From the NCBI GenBank assembly GCA_025359805.1, contig JANYDU010000018.1, positions 1 to 57,272 of the forward strand: 57,272 nucleotides of DNA, written 5' to 3'. The position numbers were made by a program, and so were the translations under genes. This DNA comes from Bacteroidota bacterium. GTDB taxonomy: Bacteria > Bacteroidota > Bacteroidia > UKL13-3. Under the pieces are notes generated by a model, which was not told where the DNA came from, did no database searches, and worked only from the letters and a program-made list of their open reading frames with translations. This document shows positions 42,189 to 51,232 of this stretch, piece after piece. Positions within the stretch are counted from its first letter, which is position 1. Every line of letters begins with the position of its first letter.

Positions 42189-44627
42189 TTACTTTTCGTC
42201 TTCTTTTTTTCTTTTAAAAAATACAAAACCTCCGATTGAAATAATTCCTCCATACAATAAAATAGAAGAATATAAAGCAATCGTTTCCCCAGTTTTAACT
42301 ACTTGTGGTTCAAACTTAAATTCGATAGTATGTTTACCTGCAGGAATAATCATCCCTCTCAATACATAATCACAACGAAAGTGCGGAGTAAGTTGCCCAT
42401 CTATGTATGCATTCCATCCTTTATCATAATAAATTTCAGAAAAAACAGCCAGTTGATTGCTTGTTGCATCGCTTGAGTACCCCAATTTATTTGGCAAATA
42501 AGAGGTAAGAGCAATTTTTGCAGATGAATCTTCATTCGGTTTAAATCCATTTAATTGATCAGTAAAACGTTTATCAATAAATACTTTTTCTTTGGAATTA
42601 AAATGAGTAAGAGAATCTAATTCAGCATCCGCATTTTCAACCATTACGTACTCCTTAACAAACCAAGCATTTCCATTTGCCATTGGATTTTGTTGAGGAT
42701 AAAGTTGATTGGTGCTATCAGCCACAATAAAATATTTTACATTAAGCATGTTAAACATCTCATTATTATTTTTGGCAATTTGAAATTCAATAAGTTCTTG
42801 ATACCTGCGCATTTTTGCTCCATGATACCCACCAATTGATTTGTGCCAATAGGAAGTTAGTGCATCCTGATCCAATCGTTGTGTGGTATTATACACTCTA
42901 TAATTTGGGTCTTTATCTTGCAAAATTATTTCATCAGCTTGTGTTTTGGTAAATGAATCGGCTTCCGTTTTTTTCTTGGCTTCAAAATCTTTATCATTCA
43001 AATATCTTTTATCCACTTGCCATAAATCAAACAACATCAAAACGGCTAATGTGCCAATTAAATATTCGGCTTTAATTTTTTTGGCGATGTAAAACCAAAT
43101 TAAACCTGTAGTAAGTAAAATAAATAATAACGAACGCAAAGCATCCATGCGCAATAAACTTTCTCTATCAGAAATAATAGCAGGACGTAACCATTCTGGT
43201 AACTGTGAATCGCTTTGTGAAGTAAAATCAAAAAACATTCCCGGAAGCGCTGCAAACAGTAAACATAATCCTCCTACAACATAAAAACTATACAATAATT
43301 TTTTCTTGAGTTCATCTGCTTTCATATCCTTTTTCATCAAATCTCTGATGGCAAGTATGGCCAATAATGGAAACATGGTTTGCGTGATGGCAAGAATAAA
43401 AGTTACCGAACGAAATTTGTTATACAGTGGAAAATGATAAAAGAAAATATCTGTAAGTGGCATAAAATTTCTTCCCATAGAAAGAAAAATAGCCAGAACT
43501 GAAATAACAAGTATCCACCATTTTGCTTTGTCTTTAATGATAAACAAACCAAATACAAATAAGAAACAGATAATGGCTCCATAATAAATTGGACCCGCTG
43601 TAAAAGGCTGTGTGCCCCAATAAATAGGTAATTGCTGAACCACTTGTTTTGGATTTGGCACTCCATTTTGTTTAAGTAATTTAAAGGTTTCGGAGTTGGT
43701 TGATAATTCCCCCATACTTGATCCTCCATAAAAATTTGGAATCAACAAAGTAAAAGGCTCACTTGCTCCGTTGCTCCATTGCAAAGCATAATCTTTATCT
43801 AAACCTGATGACGAATTGGATTCATTACTTTCTCCACTTGTTGTTTTTGTTAATTCTGATTTTCCTCTGATACTATATTTTCCATATTCTTCGGTAGTGA
43901 TTAGTCCAGTAATATTTGTTCCTGCACCTAATAAAGCCGCAACTCCTAAGTACATTCCACAAATAACCAAATGAGCAATTTTCTTTTCTTTAATGGCAAA
44001 AATAAATTCGGCCACCATCCACACCATAATTAATATAGCGAGGTAATAAGTAATTTGTAAATGCCCAGCAGCTAATTCAAACGAAAGTGCAATACCTGTG
44101 AGTAATGCACCTAATAATTTATTTTTTCGAAGCGTAACATTTATTCCTGCTAAAACCAAAGGAATAAATGCAATAGCATTTCCTTTTCCTACATGCCCTG
44201 CATCAATATTTATAAAATTAAAAGTAGAAAACATAAATGCTAAAGAACCAGCAATGGCAAGCCATGGGCTTACTTCAAAAGTGAGTAGTAAAATATAAAA
44301 ACAAATGAACAACAGAAAAAGTGTGTCGATTGGATTTGGCATCACCTTACTTAAATAAAAACTGATGTAGCCTGTAAAATTATTTTTGTATGACGCTCCA
44401 ATTAAATAGGTTGGCATTCCACTAAAAATACTGTTTGTCCAAAATGTTCTTTCTCCCGAGGTCTTTTCATATTCGGCAATTTCATGATACGTTGCTCTCC
44501 ATTGTTGCACATCACCCTGTTTTAAAACTTTGCCACCCAACATCGGATTGAAATAAGCAAAAATTACAACAAATGCCACGGCAATAGCAATGATGTGAGG
44601 GATAATTTTTTTGAATAAAGGGTTCAT
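42189..44627 (-). CDS. YfhO-family membrane protein
   Basis: An 812-residue protein with about 13 membrane helices and a large periplasmic C-terminal part of about 250 residues. N-terminal features F-N-P-M-L-G-G-K-V-L-K-Q-G-D, W-T-N-S-I-F-S-G-M-P-T-Y, and D-A-G-H-V-G-K-G-N match Bacteroidota YfhO-like proteins; D-V-Q-Q-W is at the place of the GT-C catalytic acid. YfhO of Gram-positives is linked to glycosylation of lipoteichoic acid; the Bacteroidota version has no assigned substrate. Its start is 178 bases from the heme operon on the other strand. Confidence 0.82.
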   Translation of the reverse strand: MNPLFKKIIPHIIAIAVAFVVIFAYFNPMLGGKVLKQGDVQQWRATYHEIAEYEKTSGERTFWTNSIFSGMPTYLIGASYKNNFTGYISFYLSKVMPNPIDTLFLLFICFYILLLTFEVSPWLAIAGSLAFMFSTFNFINIDAGHVGKGNAIAFIPLVLAGINVTLRKNKLLGALLTGIALSFELAAGHLQITYYLAILIMVWMVAEFIFAIKEKKIAHLVICGMYLGVAALLGAGTNITGLITTEEYGKYSIRGKSELTKTTSGESNESNSSSGLDKDYALQWSNGASEPFTLLIPNFYGGSSMGELSTNSETFKLLKQNGVPNPKQVVQQLPIYWGTQPFTAGPIYYGAIICFLFVFGLFIIKDKAKWWILVISVLAIFLSMGRNFMPLTDIFFYHFPLYNKFRSVTFILAITQTMFPLLAILAIRDLMKKDMKADELKKKLLYSFYVVGGLCLLFAALPGMFFDFTSQSDSQLPEWLRPAIISDRESLLRMDALRSLLFILLTTGLIWFYIAKKIKAEYLIGTLAVLMLFDLWQVDKRYLNDKDFEAKKKTEADSFTKTQADEIILQDKDPNYRVYNTTQRLDQDALTSYWHKSIGGYHGAKMRRYQELIEFQIAKNNNEMFNMLNVKYFIVADSTNQLYPQQNPMANGNAWFVKEYVMVENADAELDSLTHFNSKEKVFIDKRFTDQLNGFKPNEDSSAKIALTSYLPNKLGYSSDATSNQLAVFSEIYYDKGWNAYIDGQLTPHFRCDYVLRGMIIPAGKHTIEFKFEPQVVKTGETIALYSSILLYGGIISIGGFVFFKRKKEDEK

Positions 44628-44805
44628 ATAGTTGTATTTAAAAAGTTTTAAAACTCATTTTTTTGAGGGCATAAAAATATAATAAAATTCAGCTTTCGCA
44701 ATAGCTTTTTCAGGCATTGTCAAAATCATGTCATAAACAATTTTGAGTGCCTATGTAGTGTATGAGGCAATGTTACTTTGCACGCTCAATTACTTAAAAA
44801 ATTAC

Positions 44806-46092
44806 ATGAAAAAATTATTCCTTTCTATTTGTTTATCATCAGCATTTTTTGGAGTTAATGCTCAAGGCATTGCTGATTCTGTAATGATGAAACCAGGTTA
44901 CACAACAGATATTTTTTATAGCATGAAAAATGGATTTGTTGATAGTGCTAATAATTCATCTTGGCATTTGGCATTTGCGGTGCGCCCATCTTTATTCCCA
45001 AATAATACATTACAATCCACTTCCATTCGTATCAATGAAGCACGTGGTGTAAATGTTTTTAAGTCTAATTTCACAAATTCACAATGGTCAAATTTCGACA
45101 CAACAGGTTTTAACAATTGGACACGTTTGCACGATAACGATAGCAGTTGGGATTTAAGTGCTTTTAATTATGGCTTAAATATTTCGGCATTCAATTATGG
45201 ATGGGGCTCATACGATCAAACAAGCCATGATGTTATTGGTACCAATATTTATTTAATAAAAATAAAAAATGGTACAACGTATAACTTTAGAAAGTTTATC
45301 ATTCAACGATTGGTTTATGATTCTCAATGGGTTTTTACTTTTTCAAATATTGATAACTCCGATAGCAGTACAGTAAAAATTACAAAATCAGCTTACGCCA
45401 ATAAATTATTTGCTTACTATAATTTAAATTCAAAAACACAGTTTAGCCGTGAGCCAAATCAAAATTTATGGGATATGGTATTTACTTATTTTAATACTCC
45501 TGTATTTTTAGGGCCACCTCCAGCAGTTCCATATAATGTTGCTGGCGTATTGTGTAATCCTAAAGCACCATCAGTACGTGTTATGCATGTAGATAAAAAT
45601 ACAATAGCTGCCTCAAGCGTTACACTTAACAGTCAGATAAATAATATTAATTGGGATTGGGCAAATCCTCCAATGGGGCCACCTCCAGCTGATTATAGTT
45701 TAATAGATTCGATGGCATTTTTTGTACAAAGCCAAGCCGACAATAAACCTTATCGTTTATATTTTACAAAATTTACCACAGCAGATCCAGGCAAATTTGT
45801 CTTTAATAAAACAATGTTTTCAGGAGTTGGTATTGCAGATGTTAAAAATACTCCTAATCAATTTGAGGTGTATCCAAATCCTGCAACATCTGTTTTAAAT
45901 ATTGTATTGAACGAAAGTGTAAAAACATCTTCAATAAATATTTTTGATATTACAGGAAAAAACATATCTAGTAAATCAATCAATAATCAACATGAAACCT
46001 CTTTTGATTTAAGTGCTTTTAGTAAAGGAATTTATTTTATCACCATTGAATCAGATGGAATAAAAACAGCAAAGAAATTTATCGTTGAATAA
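44806..46092 (+). CDS. HmuY-like heme-binding protein with T9SS sorting domain
   Basis: A 428-residue secreted protein. Signal peptide from ATG 44806 (M-K-K-L-F-L-S, cleavage after V-N-A-Q). Then the HmuY-type pattern: M-K-P-G-Y-T-T-D-I-F-Y-S-M-K-N-G, S-S-W-H-L-A-F-A-V-R, and S-I-R-I-N-E-A-R-G-V. Two proline-rich loops occur in the middle. A T9SS type A domain starts near residue 350 (Y-P-N-P-A-T-S-V-L-N, ending K-K-F-I-V-E). It should be an exported hemophore; heme ligands are not identified. The stop overlaps the receptor gene by eight bases. An in-frame start at 44743 would add 21 residues before the signal peptide. Confidence 0.7.
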   Translation: MKKLFLSICLSSAFFGVNAQGIADSVMMKPGYTTDIFYSMKNGFVDSANNSSWHLAFAVRPSLFPNNTLQSTSIRINEARGVNVFKSNFTNSQWSNFDTTGFNNWTRLHDNDSSWDLSAFNYGLNISAFNYGWGSYDQTSHDVIGTNIYLIKIKNGTTYNFRKFIIQRLVYDSQWVFTFSNIDNSDSSTVKITKSAYANKLFAYYNLNSKTQFSREPNQNLWDMVFTYFNTPVFLGPPPAVPYNVAGVLCNPKAPSVRVMHVDKNTIAASSVTLNSQINNINWDWANPPMGPPPADYSLIDSMAFFVQSQADNKPYRLYFTKFTTADPGKFVFNKTMFSGVGIADVKNTPNQFEVYPNPATSVLNIVLNESVKTSSINIFDITGKNISSKSINNQHETSFDLSAFSKGIYFITIESDGIKTAKKFIVE

Positions 46093-48127
46093 TAAAAACA
46101 GACATACATTTTACACAGCAATCACTCCACTCATTGGGGTGTTTGCTGTTTTTATACACCTGTCAGTTTTTGCTCAACAAGATACTGCTACCAATAAAAC
46201 ACAACAGTTAAATGATGTGGTAGTAACTGGTCAGTATGGAGAAAACTCATTGCAACAATCAGTATACAAAATGCGAGTTATTGATAACAAAAGATTTCAG
46301 GCTCAAGGTGCATTTAATTTGCGTGATGTACTAACCAATGAATTAAATATTAGAATTACTCAAGATCCGGTTTTAGGAAGCAGCATTAGTTTGCAAGGTG
46401 TAGGCGGGCAAAATATAAAAGTATTAATTGATGGAGTGCCTGTAATAGGTAGAGAAAATGGAAGCATTGATTTAACACAAATTAACTTAAATAATATTGA
46501 GCGTATTGAAATGGTAGAAGGCCCGATGAGTGTGAGTTTTGGAACAGATGCGTTAGGAGGCGTTATTAATCTCATCACCAAAAAACCTAACAAACAACAA
46601 TTTAAAGCAGGTGTAAATACTTACTACGAGACGATAGGACAATATAATATTGATGCCTTTGCAAACATCAGTAATAAAAAATGGAATTTGGCATTAAGCG
46701 GAGGACGAAATTATTTTCAAGGATATAATACCGATAAAGATTCTCGATACAAACTTTGGAAACCTCGCGAACAATATTTTGGAGAAGTTGCTGTTGGAAG
46801 AAATTTAAAAAAATCGACATTAAGATGGAGCAATCAATTTTTTAATGAAAAAGTAACCAGCCGAGACTCAGGAACCGTTACACCTTATTTTGCTTATGGA
46901 CTCGATCAATATTATTATACAACACGTGTAACCAGTTCATTTTTTTTCGACCATAAATTTTCGGCAGGAAAGCAAATGAATATCGTTGCATCGTACTCCG
47001 GTTATAGAAGAATTACCAATACCGTTAGAAAAGATTTGGTTTCACTACAGGAAAATTTAATTCCTGATCCATCTCAACAAGATACAAATTATTTTAATTT
47101 ATGGATGAGTCGCGGAACATTTTCGAAAAATGAACGAGGCAAAAAAATAAATTATCAAGTAGGTTATGAAATAAATTTAGAAAATACGGAAGGCAATAAA
47201 ATTAGAGACAACAAACAATCCATAAATGATTATAATGTTTTTGGAAGTACAGAAATTCGCTATAAAAAATTATTACTAAGACCTGGATTACGCTATACAT
47301 ATAATACTGTTTTTAAAGCACCACTTATTCCTTCCATCAATTTAAAATATGATATCACTGAAAAAATAACTGCACGTGCGTCTTATGGCAGAGGCTTTAG
47401 AGCTCCATCATTAAAAGAAATGTATTTAAATTTTGTAGATCCCAGCCATAACGTGCAAGGTAATCCAAACCTTACTGCCGAAACTGGAGATAATTTTCAA
47501 GCGAGTGTTCAGTATCAATATAAATTTTCGGAACGTGTGTTTAGGATTGAACCTTCTGCATTTTATAACCATATCAGCAACATGATTTCTTTAGCATTAG
47601 ATCCATCGGCAACATTAAGTGCCAAGTATATAAATATTGATGAATTTCAAAGTGTAGGAGGAAATTTAAACGTAGAATATCGTGCACCATTTTACTCTTT
47701 CGTTGCAGGATATAGTTACACAGGGAAAAATAATTCGTTGATGAATTTAACTTCAAACAATGAGTTCTTTTTTAGCAATGAAGTACGAGCAAATTTTAAT
47801 TATCAATTTATAAAAGCAGATATGACGGCTTCTATTTTTTATAAATACAATGGCCGATTACAAAACTATCAATACGATATTACCTCAAAACAAATTACAT
47901 TGGGATACATTGATCCATTTAGTTTATTGGATGTGAGTGTTGGAAAAAATTTCTTTAAAAAATCATTAAATATTACTACAGGAGTAAAAAATATTTTTAA
48001 CGTAACCAATATTGCAGCCAGTATTTCAAGCGGTGTTCATTCATCAGGAACCAATATTGCTCAAGCTGCAATGGGTCGTACATTTTTTATAGGGGTACGT
48101 TATACTATCGAAAAAAATAAATCATGA
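46085..48127 (+). CDS. hmuR: TonB-dependent heme receptor, HmuR-like
   Basis: A 680-residue TonB-dependent receptor. After the signal peptide (cleavage near V-F-A-Q31) the TonB box L-N-D-V-V-V-T-G-Q is at 42-50; the plug domain has L-R-D-V-L-T-N-E and R-I-E-M-V-E-G-P-M-S-V-x-F-G; the barrel ends R-Y-T-I-E-K. Residues F-R-A-P at about 437 and N-P-N-L at about 459 with a histidine between them (S-H-N-V) are the motif pair of heme receptors such as HemR and HmuR. TTG 46085 is the start: no ATG exists before the signal peptide. Both flanking genes overlap it. Confidence 0.85.
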   Translation: MNNKNRHTFYTAITPLIGVFAVFIHLSVFAQQDTATNKTQQLNDVVVTGQYGENSLQQSVYKMRVIDNKRFQAQGAFNLRDVLTNELNIRITQDPVLGSSISLQGVGGQNIKVLIDGVPVIGRENGSIDLTQINLNNIERIEMVEGPMSVSFGTDALGGVINLITKKPNKQQFKAGVNTYYETIGQYNIDAFANISNKKWNLALSGGRNYFQGYNTDKDSRYKLWKPREQYFGEVAVGRNLKKSTLRWSNQFFNEKVTSRDSGTVTPYFAYGLDQYYYTTRVTSSFFFDHKFSAGKQMNIVASYSGYRRITNTVRKDLVSLQENLIPDPSQQDTNYFNLWMSRGTFSKNERGKKINYQVGYEINLENTEGNKIRDNKQSINDYNVFGSTEIRYKKLLLRPGLRYTYNTVFKAPLIPSINLKYDITEKITARASYGRGFRAPSLKEMYLNFVDPSHNVQGNPNLTAETGDNFQASVQYQYKFSERVFRIEPSAFYNHISNMISLALDPSATLSAKYINIDEFQSVGGNLNVEYRAPFYSFVAGYSYTGKNNSLMNLTSNNEFFFSNEVRANFNYQFIKADMTASIFYKYNGRLQNYQYDITSKQITLGYIDPFSLLDVSVGKNFFKKSLNITTGVKNIFNVTNIAASISSGVHSSGTNIAQAAMGRTFFIGVRYTIEKNKS

Positions 48128-49134
48128 GGAAAGTTTCAACATACTATTTTATCTTTTTATTAATTGCCCTTTTTGCTTTTAGTTTCACTTCGTGCGAAAA
48201 AAAGGAAGAGCCAATTATTCTTCCTGCTGCCGATAGTTCGTTAAAATTACTTACTACCTCTTTAGGTCCAAATTACGATAAACAAATATTTGTAAACTTA
48301 GAAAATCAGCAAACTACTGTGATTGAAAATAATTGTTGGGATTTATATTTTGATGCCGATCCTGGAGGATATTTGATATACATGAACGGAGGGAAAGGAG
48401 TACTCATTGCAAATGCAAATACGGTTCAGTTTAAACCTATTTCCGACCCAACAACACTAAAATGGAAATGGGATGATGCCAATGGCAGTAATGACTCATT
48501 GGTATTAAGCAAATGGATTTTTCAATCACGTATGCCAAATAAAGATAGTGTATATGTGATTGATAGAGGATCACAAATTACTGATGCTACTCGATACATG
48601 CAATTTAAAATTATTTATTTTGATGCCACAAAATATATCTTACAGATTGCTAATTTGGATGGAAGTAATATTCATAATTTTACAATACAAAAAGATCCAT
48701 CAAAAGCACATGTGTATTTTTCGTTTGATAATGATGGAACCTATTTAAACTTTGAACCCGATAAAAACAATTGGCATTTTTGTTTTCTTCGTTATCGGTA
48801 TGTGTATTATCAATTTTCTCCTCCGTTATTATATTCCGTTACAGGAATTTTTATCAATAACCATAAAGTTCAAGCAGCAATTGACAGCACGTTGCTTTTT
48901 GCAAATGTAAATTACAATAACGTGCAGCAAATACACTTTAGCCATAACCGTGATGCCATGGGTTTTGACTGGAAGGTATATAATTTTACCAACGGCAGAT
49001 ATACAACTCGAAGTTTTGTAAACTATATAGTTAAAAGTAATTATCCTTTAAAGTATTATAAAATCCGTTTTATAGATTTTTATGATGATAACGGACTAAA
49101 AGGAACTCCACGTTTTGAAGTGCAAGGAATGTAA
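48124..49134 (+). CDS. HmuY-like heme-binding lipoprotein
   Basis: A 336-residue lipoprotein with lipobox S-F-T-S-C24. The region just after has the HmuY pattern: L-G-P-N-Y-D-K-Q-I-F-V-N-L-E-N-Q-Q-T-T, N-N-C-W-D-L-Y-F, and Y-L-I-Y-M-N-G-G-K-G-V. HmuY of Porphyromonas gingivalis is a surface hemophore that passes heme to HmuR. This one, a lipoprotein, should sit on the outer membrane next to the receptor. The ATG overlaps the receptor stop (ATGA). Heme ligands cannot be assigned without an alignment; the stop abuts the CNNM stop on the other strand with no gap. Confidence 0.75.
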   Translation: MRKVSTYYFIFLLIALFAFSFTSCEKKEEPIILPAADSSLKLLTTSLGPNYDKQIFVNLENQQTTVIENNCWDLYFDADPGGYLIYMNGGKGVLIANANTVQFKPISDPTTLKWKWDDANGSNDSLVLSKWIFQSRMPNKDSVYVIDRGSQITDATRYMQFKIIYFDATKYILQIANLDGSNIHNFTIQKDPSKAHVYFSFDNDGTYLNFEPDKNNWHFCFLRYRYVYYQFSPPLLYSVTGIFINNHKVQAAIDSTLLFANVNYNNVQQIHFSHNRDAMGFDWKVYNFTNGRYTTRSFVNYIVKSNYPLKYYKIRFIDFYDDNGLKGTPRFEVQGM

Positions 49135-50397
49135 TTAATTCACAATCCTCAATCGCACATCGTTAATTTTTGTTTTATCGGTTGATACAATAATGAATTG
49201 AAATTTTCCAATATCAATCGTATCACCACGTGAAGGAATATTTTGATACTCCGAAATGATATATCCTCCAAGTGTGTGGTAATCTCCTTCCGAAATATTG
49301 AGTTCATATTTATCGTTTAAATAATCAATTTCTAAACGCGCATTAAATAAAAATTCTTTATCGCTCAATTGTTTTTCGGTAAGCTGCTCTACATCATGCT
49401 CATCTTCTATCTCGCCAAAAATTTCTTCCATAATATCTTCAATGGTAACAATGCCCGCAGTAACACCAAGCTCATCCACAACTAAAGCAATGCTTTTATG
49501 TGTTTTGGTAAATGTATTCAACAAATCTGTTGCTGGCATCGCTTCTGTTGCCACTTCAATAGGAATTAAAATAGAGCGAATACTTTTAGGCTTTTTAAAA
49601 ATATCTTTTTGGTGCACGTAACCAATCACATGATCCACTGTTTCGTGATGAATTAAAATTTTTGACAACCCAGTTTCTACAAATTTTTGATACAAATCAT
49701 CAGTAGTCGACATTACATTTATGCTCACCAATTCTGTACGATGCGTCATACAATCTCTTACTTTCACATTTGCAAAATCCAAAGCGTTTTTAAAAATCTC
49801 TGTGTCCACGTCTCCTTCCTCATGAAGGTCTTCGGCACTTTCGGTAACGTATTGATCTAAATCTACTTTACTAAAAACAGGACTTACTTCTGTAAAATTT
49901 AATTGAAATAAATTATTTAAAATAAACTTTGCTAACCACATGATAAAATGAACCAATGGCCAAAAAATATAATAGGTAATAAGAAAAGGGAAAGCCAAAA
50001 TATTTAAAACAATATCGGGGTTTATTCTAAACAACATTTTAGGAATAAACTCTGCTGTTACTAAAACTATGATGGTAGAAATAATTGTGGAAAGCAACAA
50101 AATTAAAAAAGTATTTTCATTGGCATATGGAATGATATCAAGCAATAATGGTTTTAAAAAATCGCCCATATAAATTCCATAAATAACCAATCCCACATTA
50201 TTTCCAACAAGCGTAGTGCTAATAAATTTTGAGGGGTTGCTCACAAATGGTGAAAGTATTTTTGCTGAAAAACTTCCTTGTTTATTTCTAAGCTCAATGA
50301 GTAATTTGTTGGCAGAAATAAATGCAATTTCAATTCCCGAAAAAAAAGCTGAGATAAGAATACTTAAAAGAATAACTGGAATGAGTGCTGTGTTCAC
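49135..50397 (-). CDS. CNNM/CorC-type (hemolysin family) transporter with CBS domains
   Basis: A 420-residue protein: CNNM (DUF21) membrane domain of three or four helices at about 1-175, a CBS pair at about 205-330 (V-R-D-C-M-T-H-R-T-E-L, L-S-K-I-L-I-H), and a CorC/HlyC C-terminal domain (about 340-420, G-G-Y-I-I-S-E-Y). These proteins move or control Mg2+ and Co2+; GldE of gliding bacteria is a relative, but this one is not next to gldD. GTG 50395-50397 is the start because the first helix begins directly after it. A TATATTTG element ends four bases upstream. Confidence 0.88.
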   Translation of the reverse strand: MNTALIPVILLSILISAFFSGIEIAFISANKLLIELRNKQGSFSAKILSPFVSNPSKFISTTLVGNNVGLVIYGIYMGDFLKPLLLDIIPYANENTFLILLLSTIISTIIVLVTAEFIPKMLFRINPDIVLNILAFPFLITYYIFWPLVHFIMWLAKFILNNLFQLNFTEVSPVFSKVDLDQYVTESAEDLHEEGDVDTEIFKNALDFANVKVRDCMTHRTELVSINVMSTTDDLYQKFVETGLSKILIHHETVDHVIGYVHQKDIFKKPKSIRSILIPIEVATEAMPATDLLNTFTKTHKSIALVVDELGVTAGIVTIEDIMEEIFGEIEDEHDVEQLTEKQLSDKEFLFNARLEIDYLNDKYELNISEGDYHTLGGYIISEYQNIPSRGDTIDIGKFQFIIVSTDKTKINDVRLRIVN

Positions 50398-50401
50398 GTT
50401 T

Positions 50402-50409
50402 CAAATATA
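50402..50409 (-). promoter_or_regulatory. -7 element TATATTTG of the CNNM gene
   Basis: An exact TAnnTTTG on the minus strand. Four bases (AAAC) separate it from the GTG start. The layout is the same as for purK: TATATTTG, four bases, GTG. No good -33 element is visible. Confidence 0.45.
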
Positions 50410-50523
50410 GGATTTTTTGATGAATGAGATTTTTGATATGAAGATATTCAAAATGTGAAAATTTAAAAATGAAGTTCAGTTTATAAATATCTTCTTACCA
50501 AATAACCCAACCCCTTAATAACC

Positions 50524-50694
50524 TCATCCTTTTTTCTTATGCTGCAAATAAAATATCACACCAAATAATATGGCAATAATAAAATAAAGGTAGGCTTTAT
50601 CTTTTAAAAAATCTTCAAAAATACTGATATAAACCCCCACTAATAATGCGGTAATAGCAATGATAATCCAATTATACAAAATCCACTTTTGCAT
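50524..50694 (-). CDS. 56-residue two-helix membrane protein coupled to lptC
   Basis: An open frame of 56 codons from ATG 50692-50694 to TGA 50524-50526. The protein is M-Q-K-W-I-L-Y-N-W then two hydrophobic segments (about 8-25 and 36-50) with a charged loop F-E-D-F-L-K-D-K between, ending Q-H-K-K-K-G. The ATG overlaps the lptC TAA by one base (TAATG), which favours translation by reinitiation after lptC. No family is recognised. Hydrophobic pattern, a basic end and the coupling all support a real gene; the charged loop would face the cytoplasm or the periplasm depending on orientation. Confidence 0.7.
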   Translation of the reverse strand: MQKWILYNWIIIAITALLVGVYISIFEDFLKDKAYLYFIIAILFGVIFYLQHKKKG

Positions 50695-51230
50695 TATTTT
50701 TTTAGGCTAACAGTTCCTCTAATTTTAAATATTTTATACTTACTAAATTCAGTGTTTGATTCAAAACCATCACCCATAATAATTTCATCGGGGGTTGTGA
50801 TGCGCACATATTGATCGGAATATATTCGTTGGGTTACTTCATCCCAATTTAATATTTCTGTATTTAAAGTATCCCCCTTATTATTTACAAGTACTACATC
50901 ATTTTTGGCTACCATTTTTTTTTCTCTATCATATCTAATGGCATATTTTGATTTAAGATAACTATCTATTTTTCTGTTTTTATTATAGAAATAAGCTGTT
51001 ATACCTTTTCGCATTTCAGTATAATTTTTTTCTTCATTAGCATATCGTTCTAGGAGAGGAGCAAATAAGCGTGCTTTGGTAAATCCCGAATCGGTATAAT
51101 TGATTTGAACATTTTGTCCCGTTTCAATGGGCAATGTGTTTTTTTCGGTAACGATGCGAATTTTCTCTGGGTCGTTACTACATGATGAAAGAAAAAAAAC
51201 AACTATTATAGTGATGATGTATCTATACAT
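50694..51230 (-). CDS. lptC: LPS export lipoprotein-like LptC
   Basis: A 178-residue LptC-family protein that bridges the LptB2FG transporter and LptA in moving lipopolysaccharide across the periplasm. In Bacteroidota it is often a lipoprotein; here the lipobox F-L-S-S-C17 is present. The beta-jellyroll has G-D-T-L-N-T-E-I-L-N-W-D, R-I-Y-S-D-Q-Y-V-R-I and M-G-D-G-F-E-S-N, typical late-strand motifs. It is two bases from the stop of the outer-membrane protein gene and overlaps the 56-residue gene. lptA, lptB, lptF and lptG are not in the window. Confidence 0.87.
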   Translation of the reverse strand: MYRYIITIIVVFFLSSCSNDPEKIRIVTEKNTLPIETGQNVQINYTDSGFTKARLFAPLLERYANEEKNYTEMRKGITAYFYNKNRKIDSYLKSKYAIRYDREKKMVAKNDVVLVNNKGDTLNTEILNWDEVTQRIYSDQYVRITTPDEIIMGDGFESNTEFSKYKIFKIRGTVSLKK

Positions 51231-51232
51231 AA

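Noticed and set aside
49135..50397. Naming the CNNM protein GldE
   Set aside because: GldE has the same domains, but gldD is not next to it and nothing sequence-specific separates it from other CNNM/CorC proteins.
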